Source of the DNA: Opitutaceae bacterium
Lineage (GTDB): Bacteria > Verrucomicrobiota > Verrucomicrobiia > Opitutales > Opitutaceae
Assembly (NCBI GenBank): GCA_018667915.1
Contig: JABIRI010000141.1
Span: forward strand, 1 to 64,000
DNA length: 64,000 nt
Reading direction: 5' to 3'
Shown: piece by piece, positions 19,099 to 28,520 of the stretch
Position numbering within the stretch: position 1 is the first letter of the stretch
Layout: each line of letters starts with the position of its first letter
Made by a program: the position numbers and the translations under genes
The notes under the pieces: model-generated
Seen by the model: the letters and a program-made list of their open reading frames with translations, nothing else
What the model was told of the DNA's origin: nothing
Databases searched by the model: none

Positions 19099-19234
19099 GC
19101 GCATCCGCGGCTCCCACCGCATCCTTCAGGCCGGCTCTCGCTCTTCGCGTTCGGCCTTTCTCCAACCCGCCTCCACTCCCCAATTTCCGGGGCGCGGGAC
19201 CTGCCCTCCCTCTCTGTCTCACTATCTCACCACT

Positions 19235-22200
19235 ATGGTCCGTCCAATTCCTTCCCCCCTCTACCATCCTGATCAAGAACACGACGCTTGCGGCGTCGGA
19301 TTTATTGCCCGCATGACGGGTGAACGCAGTTATGATGTGATCAATCGGGCAGTGGCGGCACTGAAGGCTCTGGCTCACCGGGGCGCGATCGACGCCGATG
19401 CCATCACGGGTGATGGGGCCGGTATACTCACGCAGATTCCTGTCGAGTTGCTGCGTGAGCGTCTCGAGGAGCGGGGCAAAACCCTCTTCAACGACGCTGA
19501 CCTCGGCGTCGGCATGATCTTCCTCCCTGAAGAAGAATACGCCCAAGCTCATTGCAAAAAAATCGTCCGCGACGCGGTTGAGGCGGAAGGGCTTGCGTGG
19601 CTTTGCTGGCGCGAAGTGCCGACCGATGATTCCTGTCTCGGCCGTAAGGCGATTGATACCCAGCCCGTCATCGCTCAGGCCCTCATCGCTCGTCCCGACT
19701 CCTCCGATGATGAGCCCATCAATGATGACGAATTTGAGCGTAAGATCTTCCTGGCCCAGAAGAGTATCGAGCGGAAGATCACCGAAGAAGGCATCGAAGG
19801 GTTCTACATCTGTTCGTTTTCCTCGCGCACGATCGTCTACAAAGGCATGCTCACGCCCCATCAGATTCGAAAGTATTTCACTGATCTGAAGTCGCCCAAG
19901 TTTACCTCGGCCTACGCAATTTTTCACCAACGCTACTCGACGAATACGTTCCCGATGTGGCACCTCGCCCACCCCTTTCGCATGGTGGCGCACAACGGTG
20001 AAATCAATACGATCCGCGGTAATCGCAACCTCATGCGGGCGCGCGAGAATTCGCCCGCGCATGGTGTTTGGGGCGACCGCTACGATGACCTGAAGCCGCT
20101 TGTTCAGCCGGACGGCAGTGACTCCGCCACCTTCGATAATGCCCTTCAACTCCTCACGCTCGGCGGACGCAATCCGCTGCACGGCGCGATGATGATGATG
20201 CCCCCAGCCTGGGAAACCGACGATACGCTCAGCGATGAAGCGAAGGCGTTTTTTCGTTACCACGCGACGATGATGGAGCCCTGGGATGGGCCCGCCGCCA
20301 TTGCCTTCACCGATGGCAAGGTCATCGGTGCGTCGCTCGATCGCAATGGCCTGCGTCCCGCGCGCTACAAGGTCTACGATGATGGCTATGTCATCTTGGC
20401 TTCCGAAGCCGGCCTCGTTTTTGATTTCCCCGGCAAGGTGGTAGAGTCCGGACGACTCGGTCCCGGGCGCATGCTCGCGATCGATCTCGAACAGAATCGT
20501 TTCCTGCACGACGACGAAATCAAAGATAGTTTCACGCAGAACCCGCTCTTCAAAACGTGGTGTGCGGAACATCTCGTGAACCTGCACGACGTCGCCGGTG
20601 AGCCCGCCGCCGATGCAGATGAGGCGCCCGCAGATAGCACGCCGCAACAAATCGCTTTCGGCTACGAAACCGACGAAGTCGAGATGGTGCTCCAACCCCT
20701 TGCCGCTGGCGCAGAACCGACTGGTTCGATGGGTGAGGACACTCCGCTTGCCGTGCTCTCTCGTCGCCCGCGTCTACTCTATAATTATTTTAAACAACTC
20801 TTCGCCCAGGTCACCAATCCGCCGATCGATTCGATCCGCGAAAAGACGGTGATGTCGCTTTCCATGTTCGTCGGCGGCCGCCTCGGACTTTTGGAGGAGT
20901 TACCGAAGACCGCCGGATTGGTGGAGCTCAAGTCGCCCATCCTTTTCGACCACGAAGTCGCCGCGTTCGACGGGATCGATTTCCTGAAAGATCGGGTCGC
21001 CCGCCATTCAGTTTTGTTTAATGCGACCGCTGGGGCCGCTGGACTCGAGACGGCGGTCAAGGCGCTCGCCGAGACCGTGGTTAAAGGTGTCGCCGAAAAC
21101 CGGGACAAGGTCATCATTCTTTCCGATCGCGGAGTCAGTGCCAGTCAAGTGGCTATCCCGATGTTGCTCGCTGTGGGTGCGGTGCATCAGGCGCTGATCC
21201 AGGCTGGGGTGCGCGTGCGTTGTGATCTGGTCGCCGAAACCGGTGAGGCCCGCGAAGTTCACCAAATTGCCTGCTTGCTCGGCATGGGAGTCAACGCGGT
21301 GAATCCTTATCTCGCCTTCGAGGTCATCAGCCAACTCGCGCTCGATGGCAAAGCGGGCGAAGATGTCACCCCGACCCAAGCGCGGCGCAATTACGAAACC
21401 GCTATCGGTGCAGGTCTGCGCAAGATCATGGCGAAGATGGGTATCTCCACGCTCTACAGTTATCGTGGTGCGCAGATCTTCGAAGCGCTCGGTGTATCGC
21501 ACCAAGTGATCGAGGACTGTTTCTTTGGTGTGCCGAGTCCGATTGGCGGAGTGGGTTACCAACAGATTGGTGAAGCCACCATGGTGCGTCATGCACTTGC
21601 CTTTCCTGAACTCGATACGGCCGATCCCGACAATGCCGGCCAAGCCGTCGCACCCGGCCTGAAGCCGGAAGGTTACTACCGCGTCAACAAGCGCGGCGAA
21701 GGCGAATACCACGCCTGGAGCCCGAAGCTCATCGCTTCGATGAACAAATTCAACCGCGCCGGCACGACGGAAGCCTTCCAGCCGTGGAAAGCCCAAGCCG
21801 ACGAGCACCAACCGGTCGCGCTCAAGGATCTGTTGAAAATCCGTTTCCCCGAAAACGGAGTCGATCTCGAAGAGGTCGAAGGCATCGAAGACATCCGCAA
21901 GCGTTTCACTACGGCCGGCATGTCGATGGGCGCGCTCTCGCCTGAAGCGCACGAAGCTCTCGCGATTGCCATGAACCGCATTGGCGGCAAATCCAATTCC
22001 GGTGAAGGCGGCGAAAATCCCGAGCGTTACTCGGTGCGCGAAAATGGCGACAACGCCAACTCCGCCATCAAGCAAGTCGCTTCCGGTCGCTTCGGTGTCA
22101 CTGCTGAATATCTGGCTAACGCGAAGGAGATTGAAATCAAAATGGCCCAAGGCGCGAAGCCGGGTGAGGGCGGGCAATTGCCCGGCCACAAGGTTTCGCC

Positions 22201-23812
22201 AATGATCGCGCAATTGCGTTTCTCGGTGCCGGGTGTGACCCTCATCTCGCCGCCGCCGCATCACGATATCTACTCGATCGAGGATTTGGCTCAGCTCATT
22301 TTTGACCTCAAGGAAGTCAACCCGCGCGCCAAGGTTTGCGTGAAGCTCGTTTCGTCATCCGGGGTCGGCACGGTCGCCGCTGGTGTGGCTAAGGCCTACG
22401 CCGATGTGGTGCTCGTATCCGGCCACGATGGTGGCACCGGTGCGTCGCCGCTCGCATCGATCAAAAATGCCGGCTCTGCCTGGGAAATTGGCGTCGCGGA
22501 AGCGCACCAAGTTCTGATGCAAAACGATCTGCGCGGACGCGTCGTGCTGCGCACCGATGGCGGCATGAAAACCGGTCGCGACATCGTGATCGCCGCATTA
22601 CTCGGCGCCGAGGAATTTAACTTCGGCACCGCTGCACTCATCGCGGCCGGTTGCGCGATGTTCCGCGTCTGTCACTTGAACACGTGTCCGGTCGGCGTCG
22701 CCACCCAACGCGAAGATTTGCGCGCGAAGTTCCGCGGCAAGCCGGAGAATGTGATCAACTTCTTCAACGCCGTCTCCGAAGACGTGCGCCAATACCTCTC
22801 GAAGCTCGGGGCGCGTTCGCTCGAGGATATCATTGGTCGCGTAGATCTGCTCGAACAAATCGACGATCCCGCCAACGAGAAGACCAAGCTCATCAATCTT
22901 TCAGGCTTGTTGCACAATCCGGATCCGACGGGTGAGATGGATCGTTGCCACACCCGTGAGCGCAACGAACGCTTTGGTGGTGAAGGATCGCTCGACGAAG
23001 CGATCTTGCAGGAAGCCCGTGATGTTATTCTGGGCAAGTCGGCGCGCCTCGTGGCGCGCTACAAGATCACCAACGTCAACCGCGACATTGGCACGCACCT
23101 CGCCGGACAGATTGCTTACCAAAAAGGTAATGCGGGTCTCGAACCCGGCACGATCGATCTGACCTTTACCGGTTCCGCTGGACAGTCGTTTGGCGCATTT
23201 CTGGTCAAAGGCATCCGCCTCACGCTGAATGGTGAAGCCAATGATTACGTGGCGAAGGGCATCAACGGAGGAGAGATCATCATCCGACCTAAACCGACCG
23301 AGAGTTTCGGGTGGAATCAACAGTCCATCGTAGGCAACACCTGTGTGTTCGGTGCGACGGGCGGACACGTATTTGCCGCGGGTCGTGCGGGCGAACGCTT
23401 CGGCGTGCGCAACTCAGGAGCGACCGCGGTCATCGAAGGCGTGGGTGATCACGGCTGCGAATACATGACCGGTGGCATGATCGTAGTTCTCGGACCCACA
23501 GGCATCAACTTTGGTGCCGGCATGAGCGGAGGCTTAGCCTTCATCTACGACGACGAAGACAAGTTCGATTCTCGCATCAACCCGGACATGATCAGTGTCG
23601 AGCGCCTCAGTGATGAAGAGGAAATCGCGAGCCTCGCCCAACTCGTCAGCGTGCACGCCAGCCTTACGGGATCGCCGCACGCGCAGGCGTTGCTCAAGGA
23701 CTGGGACAACACGATTAAAAAATTCTGGAAAGCCGTGCCTAACCCGCCGACTCCGGAAACCCCGAAAGCTCTCTACCGCTTCGACGAAGCCAACGCCCCG
23801 GCGTTGGCCTAA
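19235..23812 (+). CDS. gltB: Glutamate synthase large subunit
   Basis: Converts glutamine plus 2-oxoglutarate to two glutamates. With the start at MVRPIPSPLY it has 1525 residues, typical for GltB. The short propeptide ends before the nucleophile C19 (HDACGVGFIA) of the class II glutaminase domain (to about 430). A central domain and the FMN-binding synthase domain (about 860-1220, with GGKSNSGEGGE and GHDGGTGASPL) follow. The [3Fe-4S] cysteines are C1140, C1146 and C1151 in CAMFRVCHLNTCPVG, and the C-terminal beta-helix domain has GGEIIIRP and GERFGVRNSGA. No gltD lies adjacent, so the small subunit must be elsewhere or the enzyme is ferredoxin-type. Long antisense ORFs here are shadows. Confidence 0.96.
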   Translation: MVRPIPSPLYHPDQEHDACGVGFIARMTGERSYDVINRAVAALKALAHRGAIDADAITGDGAGILTQIPVELLRERLEERGKTLFNDADLGVGMIFLPEEEYAQAHCKKIVRDAVEAEGLAWLCWREVPTDDSCLGRKAIDTQPVIAQALIARPDSSDDEPINDDEFERKIFLAQKSIERKITEEGIEGFYICSFSSRTIVYKGMLTPHQIRKYFTDLKSPKFTSAYAIFHQRYSTNTFPMWHLAHPFRMVAHNGEINTIRGNRNLMRARENSPAHGVWGDRYDDLKPLVQPDGSDSATFDNALQLLTLGGRNPLHGAMMMMPPAWETDDTLSDEAKAFFRYHATMMEPWDGPAAIAFTDGKVIGASLDRNGLRPARYKVYDDGYVILASEAGLVFDFPGKVVESGRLGPGRMLAIDLEQNRFLHDDEIKDSFTQNPLFKTWCAEHLVNLHDVAGEPAADADEAPADSTPQQIAFGYETDEVEMVLQPLAAGAEPTGSMGEDTPLAVLSRRPRLLYNYFKQLFAQVTNPPIDSIREKTVMSLSMFVGGRLGLLEELPKTAGLVELKSPILFDHEVAAFDGIDFLKDRVARHSVLFNATAGAAGLETAVKALAETVVKGVAENRDKVIILSDRGVSASQVAIPMLLAVGAVHQALIQAGVRVRCDLVAETGEAREVHQIACLLGMGVNAVNPYLAFEVISQLALDGKAGEDVTPTQARRNYETAIGAGLRKIMAKMGISTLYSYRGAQIFEALGVSHQVIEDCFFGVPSPIGGVGYQQIGEATMVRHALAFPELDTADPDNAGQAVAPGLKPEGYYRVNKRGEGEYHAWSPKLIASMNKFNRAGTTEAFQPWKAQADEHQPVALKDLLKIRFPENGVDLEEVEGIEDIRKRFTTAGMSMGALSPEAHEALAIAMNRIGGKSNSGEGGENPERYSVRENGDNANSAIKQVASGRFGVTAEYLANAKEIEIKMAQGAKPGEGGQLPGHKVSPMIAQLRFSVPGVTLISPPPHHDIYSIEDLAQLIFDLKEVNPRAKVCVKLVSSSGVGTVAAGVAKAYADVVLVSGHDGGTGASPLASIKNAGSAWEIGVAEAHQVLMQNDLRGRVVLRTDGGMKTGRDIVIAALLGAEEFNFGTAALIAAGCAMFRVCHLNTCPVGVATQREDLRAKFRGKPENVINFFNAVSEDVRQYLSKLGARSLEDIIGRVDLLEQIDDPANEKTKLINLSGLLHNPDPTGEMDRCHTRERNERFGGEGSLDEAILQEARDVILGKSARLVARYKITNVNRDIGTHLAGQIAYQKGNAGLEPGTIDLTFTGSAGQSFGAFLVKGIRLTLNGEANDYVAKGINGGEIIIRPKPTESFGWNQQSIVGNTCVFGATGGHVFAAGRAGERFGVRNSGATAVIEGVGDHGCEYMTGGMIVVLGPTGINFGAGMSGGLAFIYDDEDKFDSRINPDMISVERLSDEEEIASLAQLVSVHASLTGSPHAQALLKDWDNTIKKFWKAVPNPPTPETPKALYRFDEANAPALA

Positions 23813-23825
23813 GCGAAATTAGCCC

Positions 23826-24290
23826 ATGGCCAAATCCAAACCGATTACGGGGTCGACCGGGGAAGTGCTTACTTGTTTGCCGTCGCCTTATGTCCCGCAT
23901 GCGGCGACGGGGCTGTTGTATCTTCCGCGCATGATCGCGAAGTGCCGCTATGTGCAGAAGCACGGCGAGATGCCGAAGAGCTACCGGAAGAACTATGGGC
24001 GCGGACTAGATCGGTTTATTTCCATGCACCTTGGCGTCGAGCCGAAGCAGATTCAGGAGGCGGTGCACGCGTCGGTGGATGACGCGGAGCTCGACGCAAA
24101 GTTGTTGGCGCTTTTTCCCGATGATGTGCGGGCAACGAAGTGGAACCGCGATTTGGTCCAAAAGGGGATGACCAAGGCCGGGCGCGAGTTTCTCGCCGAG
24201 GCGTTGGGCAATATGGGCTGCGCCGATCGCACGGATGAGATCATCAGTGTGCCCGACCTGATCGATTTTGACGAAGGTCGGATCGAGTAA
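23826..24290 (+). CDS. DUF5069-like small protein
   Basis: 154 residues, soluble, no signal peptide. The N-terminal part (GLLYLPRMIAKCRYVQKHGEMPKSYRKNYGRGLDRFISMHLGV) resembles the DUF5069 pattern, in which a LPRxxxKxR segment is followed by a short helical repeat; the family has no established function. The C-terminal half is helical (TKAGREFLAEALGNMGCADRTDEI). It starts 13 bases after gltB in the same direction, so it is probably co-transcribed. The assignment rests on remembered family wording, not a search. Confidence 0.6.
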   Translation: MAKSKPITGSTGEVLTCLPSPYVPHAATGLLYLPRMIAKCRYVQKHGEMPKSYRKNYGRGLDRFISMHLGVEPKQIQEAVHASVDDAELDAKLLALFPDDVRATKWNRDLVQKGMTKAGREFLAEALGNMGCADRTDEIISVPDLIDFDEGRIE

Positions 24291-24377
24291 GTCGATTTCC
24301 GCTGAACAGCGGAATGAGCCCTGAATTATTTGGCCGCAAAAAGGCCCAAAATGACTTAAGGCGAATCAACCGTTAAT

Positions 24378-24393
24378 CGCGCCTATAGGCGCG
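24378..24393. promoter_or_regulatory. Perfect 16-base palindrome
   Basis: cgcgcctataggcgcg is perfectly self-complementary. It lies in the 204-base gap between two convergent genes (DUF5069-like, plus strand; BNR protein, minus strand), together with a weaker ttccgctgaacagcggaa hairpin at 24298-24315. Neither has a T run. They may terminate or shield the convergent transcripts; a protein-binding site is less likely in that position. Confidence 0.35.
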
Positions 24394-24494
24394 CGGTCGG
24401 CGTTGGGAAACAAGACGGAGCTTTTTGCGCCTCTTTGTGGCTAAAAACCAGGCTGATCAGCGGATTAAGGAGAGGCTGAGGTGATCCGCCAAAT

Positions 24495-25508
24495 TCAGCG
24501 GGTATTGTCGGCCAGAGTTAGGAAGCCGAGGTCGTTGGTGAGGGCGCCGTCGAGGCCGCCGTCTTGCCAGGTTGCTCCGGCATCTTGGCTCCACACGGTG
24601 CCTTCTTCGAAACTTGCGGCCCAGAGTTTGCCGGGGTTGTTGGGGTCGTAGGCCAGGGTAAGCACGTTGGGGCTGGGGAGTCCTTCACTGCGCTGCTGCC
24701 AGGTTTTGCCACCGTCGGTAGACGTAAGCACACCGACGGCCCAACCGCCGACGGCCAGGTTCTGGGCGTTCTGAGGGTCGACGGCGCAGGCGTAGAGATT
24801 GGCATCGCCAGCGGATGGGGCGGTGGGTTGCCACGTTTTGCCGGAGTTGGTCGAAAGCCAGGCGCCGTGGCCTTCGGTCACGGCCAACCACACGCCGGAT
24901 TTGGCGTTGCCGTGGCGGAGTCGCAATACGTGACCGGCAGGCACGGCTTTGATCCGTCGCCATTTGTTGCCGCGGTTGGTGGATTCGAATAGTCCTCCGC
25001 CGGTTCCGACCAGGAGGCGGCTTGGGTTGCGGGGGTCTAACGTGATGGTTTTCGAGAACCGTTCGTCGATGCCGGTGTTGATGCTTTCCCAAGAATCACC
25101 GCCGTCCAGCGATCGGACAAGGCCCCAGCCGGAGGCAGCGTAGACGTTTTTGCCATCGGTGGGGTCGATGACGATCGCGGTGACGTCACTCACGCGCCAG
25201 TCGGTGACCATGCGCCACGATTGGCCGCCGTCGGTGCTGCGCACGATACCGTTACCACAGGCGAGAAAGATGCGGCTCGAATCCGAGGGGTCGACCGAAG
25301 CACTGGCCACTTGTTGGATCTTGGGGCCGTAGGGTGTCCAACCCTTGTCGGGTAGATGGATGAAAATTCCGGCATCGGTGGGTATCGATGAGTTCTTCTG
25401 CGCCTTGGTGAAGGCGGCAGCGGTGAACAGCACCGATTCCGGCTGAGCGAAGGCGATGCTGCCGGTGAGTCCCAGAGCGAGAAGGGTTCGGATCGTGGTG
25501 AGCATCAT
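24495..25508 (-). CDS. Secreted BNR/sialidase-type beta-propeller protein
   Basis: 337 residues from MMLTTIRTLLAL: signal peptide (about 1-20, SIAFAQ), then six to seven repeats with the Asp-box/BNR wording, for example STDGGQSW, SLDGGDSW, STNRGNKW, STNSGKTW, STDGGKTW, SQDAGATW. This is the photosystem stability/YCF48- or sialidase-like propeller fold. Asp boxes alone do not show glycosidase activity and no catalytic residues could be assigned. The start overlaps the stop of the upstream toroid gene (ATGATG containing TGA), implying translational coupling. Probably a binding or accessory protein for that partner. Confidence 0.78.
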   Translation of the reverse strand: MMLTTIRTLLALGLTGSIAFAQPESVLFTAAAFTKAQKNSSIPTDAGIFIHLPDKGWTPYGPKIQQVASASVDPSDSSRIFLACGNGIVRSTDGGQSWRMVTDWRVSDVTAIVIDPTDGKNVYAASGWGLVRSLDGGDSWESINTGIDERFSKTITLDPRNPSRLLVGTGGGLFESTNRGNKWRRIKAVPAGHVLRLRHGNAKSGVWLAVTEGHGAWLSTNSGKTWQPTAPSAGDANLYACAVDPQNAQNLAVGGWAVGVLTSTDGGKTWQQRSEGLPSPNVLTLAYDPNNPGKLWAASFEEGTVWSQDAGATWQDGGLDGALTNDLGFLTLADNTR

Positions 25509-27430
25509 TCGTCGTCGGAGTTGATGGTGGTATTGATGGAGCCGTCGCGGAAGTTCAGTCGGCGTTGGGTGTCGCCATGGCGCAGGGTCACCTCGTTGCG
25601 GCCGGGTGTGGCTTGGGCGAAGGGGCCGTCGAAGAGCGGCCACGCATCGTAATCGACCCTTCGGCCATTGACGGTCGGAGTTTCGCCATAAGTGGCGCGG
25701 AGTTTGGTGCCATCGAGCGTGGTGAAGGATGCGGTGGCGACAGGCGAGAGCGAGAACTCGAACGGGAGCGCTTTCACCGCGTTTACGAAGGCTTCGAACG
25801 AGTCGAAGTCATCGGCGGTGGCGATTTGCACGATGTAGCCGTTTTGGGGGGATTCGCTGACATAGACCTGGTGGCCGGTGCCCCATTCCGTGTGTCCGCT
25901 ACTGATCCAGGCGCCCGCGCCTCCGGCGAGCAGTCCCGTCCAATCGGTGGGGCGCCATTCACCGGCCACGAAGGGACGGTAAGCGATATAGGACTCACCG
26001 CCTTGGGCGAAGATCCACCCGGAATCGTCTTCCGTGCGATGGGTGAGATCGCGGGAGAAGAAGGTATTGATATGAGGGAAGTCCGTGCCGGCGGGGATGT
26101 CGTAGAGTCCGATGAGGGTGGATTCGTGCTGGAACACCTGTTCGTGGGGCGAACCGCTCATGAGTTTGTCCGGCGAGTTATAATCGACCTTGGACCGAGC
26201 AATGAGATCGACGACCGTGTCCCAGTCGGCGCCGAAATACATCGTGCCCTCTAGGGCGGAAAAATACGGATGCAGGGCGAAGAACGTATTGGAGAGACCG
26301 AGGGGCTTATCCTCGTGCCAAACGTGACTCCAAGTCTGTTGTTGAATCGGTTGGAGCAGGCCGCCCTGGCTGGAACCAAGCAGGTAGTCCGCGGTGACGT
26401 AGCTGTATTTGTAGACCGCCTTGGTTTTGAGCCCGGCGATTTCCACCGCATCGGGTCCGGCGTGGCGCATGCGCCAGCGGGTGCGACGCAGTTCGCGGTG
26501 CACGTAAGGTTTGCTGCGATCGGTGGCGATGTGCTGGAGTAGGGGCGGAGGCGTGTAGCCGCTGAGCGCGACGATGAGCGCGGAACCGTTGAGTTGCATC
26601 TCACCCTGCCCCCACAACAGCCAGGCCAGCGCGGTCGAAGCCGCCAGTGAAGGTTGGATGGCGTGTTTCGGGTAGATGCGGCTGTGAGCGCCGCCGTAAA
26701 TGCCACCAATGTTTTCGACGGCGAAGTCGAGCAGTTCGAACTCCAGCATCATCTGGGCTTTGTGCTGCAATTCAGGGTCGCGACACCAACCGACAAGCAA
26801 GGTCAGAGCCGACACATACGGATCGATGTAATTAGGAGAGTCATACTCTCCCCGACCGTAGGCGGTGGTGATGCGGATCGACTCCAGGAGGTATTCTTTG
26901 GCTTCGGCGCGGTTTTCGGCGGAGGACTTGCCGTTATACCACTCGGATCCGGGAAGGTCAGGCCAGATTTCGGCTGCCAGATAGATGCTGGCGTAATACA
27001 TGAGCCAATGGTTCTCGGTATCGCCGCGGTAAGGGAAGTAGGTGCGCCATGCTTCGCGGATCACCGCCCAATCGTCGTCGTTTAGATGGGGTTCACCAGC
27101 GTGCATGGTGAGCACCATCGGAAACATCCAGAACATCGCGCCGGTCGGTTTCGCGGTGAGAGCGCGTAGCCGCGAGCGGGCCCATTCTAGATGGGTGCCT
27201 TGCGCGAAGTTGAGGGCTACATCGTGCAGTCCGCCCCGTTCCATGTTGGTGGGATCGGTGCGGGTGAGGTATTGTTCAATCAGGGCGGCTCGCCGGGCTT
27301 GGAAAGCGAAGCCGATTTCGCCATCACTTAAAGGCGCAGCGGGTGGGGTGCTGCCGTGGACGGATCCCACACCGGTGACCATTAGAGCGAAAGCGCAGGT
27401 CAAACATCGAAGGGTAACGAGGTTTCTCAT
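25505..27430 (-). CDS. Secreted alpha/alpha-toroid protein, possible polysaccharide lyase-like enzyme
   Basis: 641 residues with a signal peptide (about 1-26, VGSVHGS). The first half is a series of amphipathic helices with aromatic-rich loops (WRTYFPYRGDTENHWLMYYASIYLAAEIWPD; NYIDPYVSALTLLVGW), as in alginate-lyase/heparinase toroids. The second half is beta-rich (from about 330) and ends in a short jelly-roll-like module (GRNEVTLRHGDTQRRLNFRDG). The N-H-W and Y-rich helix edges could line a glycan groove. No named family is claimed; a hypothetical polysaccharide lyase or glycoside hydrolase is the best reading. It is coupled to the downstream BNR gene. Confidence 0.55.
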   Translation of the reverse strand: MRNLVTLRCLTCAFALMVTGVGSVHGSTPPAAPLSDGEIGFAFQARRAALIEQYLTRTDPTNMERGGLHDVALNFAQGTHLEWARSRLRALTAKPTGAMFWMFPMVLTMHAGEPHLNDDDWAVIREAWRTYFPYRGDTENHWLMYYASIYLAAEIWPDLPGSEWYNGKSSAENRAEAKEYLLESIRITTAYGRGEYDSPNYIDPYVSALTLLVGWCRDPELQHKAQMMLEFELLDFAVENIGGIYGGAHSRIYPKHAIQPSLAASTALAWLLWGQGEMQLNGSALIVALSGYTPPPLLQHIATDRSKPYVHRELRRTRWRMRHAGPDAVEIAGLKTKAVYKYSYVTADYLLGSSQGGLLQPIQQQTWSHVWHEDKPLGLSNTFFALHPYFSALEGTMYFGADWDTVVDLIARSKVDYNSPDKLMSGSPHEQVFQHESTLIGLYDIPAGTDFPHINTFFSRDLTHRTEDDSGWIFAQGGESYIAYRPFVAGEWRPTDWTGLLAGGAGAWISSGHTEWGTGHQVYVSESPQNGYIVQIATADDFDSFEAFVNAVKALPFEFSLSPVATASFTTLDGTKLRATYGETPTVNGRRVDYDAWPLFDGPFAQATPGRNEVTLRHGDTQRRLNFRDGSINTTINSDDE

Positions 27431-27570
27431 GTATCTACCGATCTTGAGGGCTCTGAATGGGTATAGGGAAGTGCAAGTCTTATGAATATTTCGCCGTCCG
27501 CCGGATTTTTGGGGCTCAATGGGCCCGCCCTCGGCTTGCCAAAGGAGGTTTGGCGCTTTCGGCTGCCTCC

Positions 27571-27918
27571 ATGCAAAAAGGCCAGCGTGTAGTATGCACC
27601 AATGATACGTTTACCGATGTAGTTCGCTCGATTTACGAGCAGTTGCCGACGAAAGGTGATACCTACACGGTGCGCGACGTGTTTCTGGGCCGCGAAAAGA
27701 TCGTGCGCTCGGGCGACTCGGCAACGGTTGGCCTGCTGTTAGAGGAATTGAACAATCCGATAGATCCTTTCCATGCCGATTCGCAGGAACTCGGTTTTTC
27801 ATCCGAAAGATTTGCTCCCCTGGAAGAGTTACCGCCCGAAGAAGTGTATGCCGAGGCTGAGCAAGAGCTCGAATTGGTGGGACCGGGGCCAGGACCGATG
27901 ACGTGGGACGTCAAATAG
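27571..27918 (+). CDS. Small conserved-looking protein of unknown function
   Basis: 115 residues from MQKGQRVVCTNDTF. The N-terminal part (about 1-55) looks like a small beta-barrel (GQRVVCTNDTF, KGDTYTVRDVFLGREKI), followed by LLLEELNNPIDPFHADSQELGFSSERFAPL and an acidic tail. Similar short proteins occur in this phylum, but no function is known to me. A strong aaaggagg lies 22 bases upstream of this ATG, too far for usual spacing. The in-frame TTG next to it is too close, so the exact start is uncertain. A bidirectional terminator follows at 27962-28006. Confidence 0.6.
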   Translation: MQKGQRVVCTNDTFTDVVRSIYEQLPTKGDTYTVRDVFLGREKIVRSGDSATVGLLLEELNNPIDPFHADSQELGFSSERFAPLEELPPEEVYAEAEQELELVGPGPGPMTWDVK

Positions 27919-27961
27919 CGTTATGCGTTTAGCATCTTGGGTTGGGCGCCGATTTTGGAAC

Positions 27962-28006
27962 AAAAAAAAGCAGCCGCCCAAAAAGGACGGCTGCTGAAGT
28001 TTTTTA
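27962..28006. terminator. Bidirectional Rho-independent terminator
   Basis: gcagccgccc / ggacggctgc forms a 10-base stem with one mismatch and a 5-base A/T loop. Eight A precede it (eight T on the minus strand) and gaagtttttt follows on the plus strand. It lies between the convergent small unknown gene (ends 27918) and the histone-like gene (ends 28024) and can serve both. Confidence 0.85.
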
Positions 28007-28023
28007 TTTGGTGAAGACTAAGC

Positions 28024-28257
28024 TTACTTCTTCTTAGCAGGTGCCTTCTTAGCAGGTGCCTTTTTGGCAGGTGCCTTCTTAGCAGGTGCCTTTTTGGCAG
28101 CCTTCTTTTTAGCAGGTGCCTTTTTAGCAGCCTTCTTTTTAGCAGGTGCCTTTTTAGCAGCAGCCTTCTTCTTAGCAGGTGCTTTTTTAGCAGGTGCCTT
28201 CTTAGCAGGCGCCTTCTTTTTAGCAGCTTTCTTTACCGTTTTTTTGGCTTTGGCCAT
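28024..28257 (-). CDS. Histone H1-like Lys/Ala/Pro-rich DNA-binding protein
   Basis: 77 residues from [10 protein letters not shown], almost entirely Lys, Ala and Pro: tandem KKAPA and KKKAA units with a short [11 protein letters not shown] start and no globular part. Such tails bind DNA (or RNA) non-specifically and compact the nucleoid, as with Hc1-like and eukaryotic H1 C-terminal tails. At DNA level the units are near-identical 15-base repeats (agcaggtgccttctt), so copy number can change by slippage. The track start 15 codons upstream lacks support. It has its own terminator downstream. Confidence 0.85.
   Translation of the reverse strand: MAKAKKTVKKAAKKKAPAKKAPAKKAPAKKKAAAKKAPAKKKAAKKAPAKKKAAKKAPAKKAPAKKAPAKKAPAKKK
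28030..28215 (-). repeat. Coding tandem repeat in the histone-like gene
   Basis: Imperfect tandem units of about 15 bases (agcaggtgcctttttagc and variants) running through most of the gene and encoding the KAPAK/KKAA motifs. Variants differ mainly in third positions and in ttctt versus ttttt runs. It is not a CRISPR: there are no spacers and the frame is kept throughout. Confidence 0.85.
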
Positions 28258-28520
28258 ATCAGTTTCCTTTTTGGGATCTATGTGTTGGTTCTGATCTAAC
28301 ATCCGTCCGACTTTCGCCTCGCGGACACTTGGCGCACCGTGCGCCGCGTGGCATGAGCTTCAATTACCCAACCACAATTGCAAGTATCCAGTGACGTGCG
28401 GTTGCAGTTTTATTCCGCGGTAAAATCGGTCAATTTTGGACGCATATCCGATATATGAATACGATGTAAATTAATAGGAGCAGGCTTGCGAGTGGATGCG
28501 AAGATCTTTGCATTAAATTT

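Noticed and set aside
19064-20695. 543-aa antisense ORF opposite gltB (also 21008-22264, 418 aa)
   Set aside because: Shadow ORFs created by codon bias on the opposite strand of a long GC-rich gene. The sense frame is a complete, motif-rich GltB and the antisense translations lack domain-like patterns.
28030-28215. Regularly spaced repeat that could suggest a CRISPR
   Set aside because: Units are contiguous with no spacers and keep one reading frame encoding a Lys/Ala/Pro protein.
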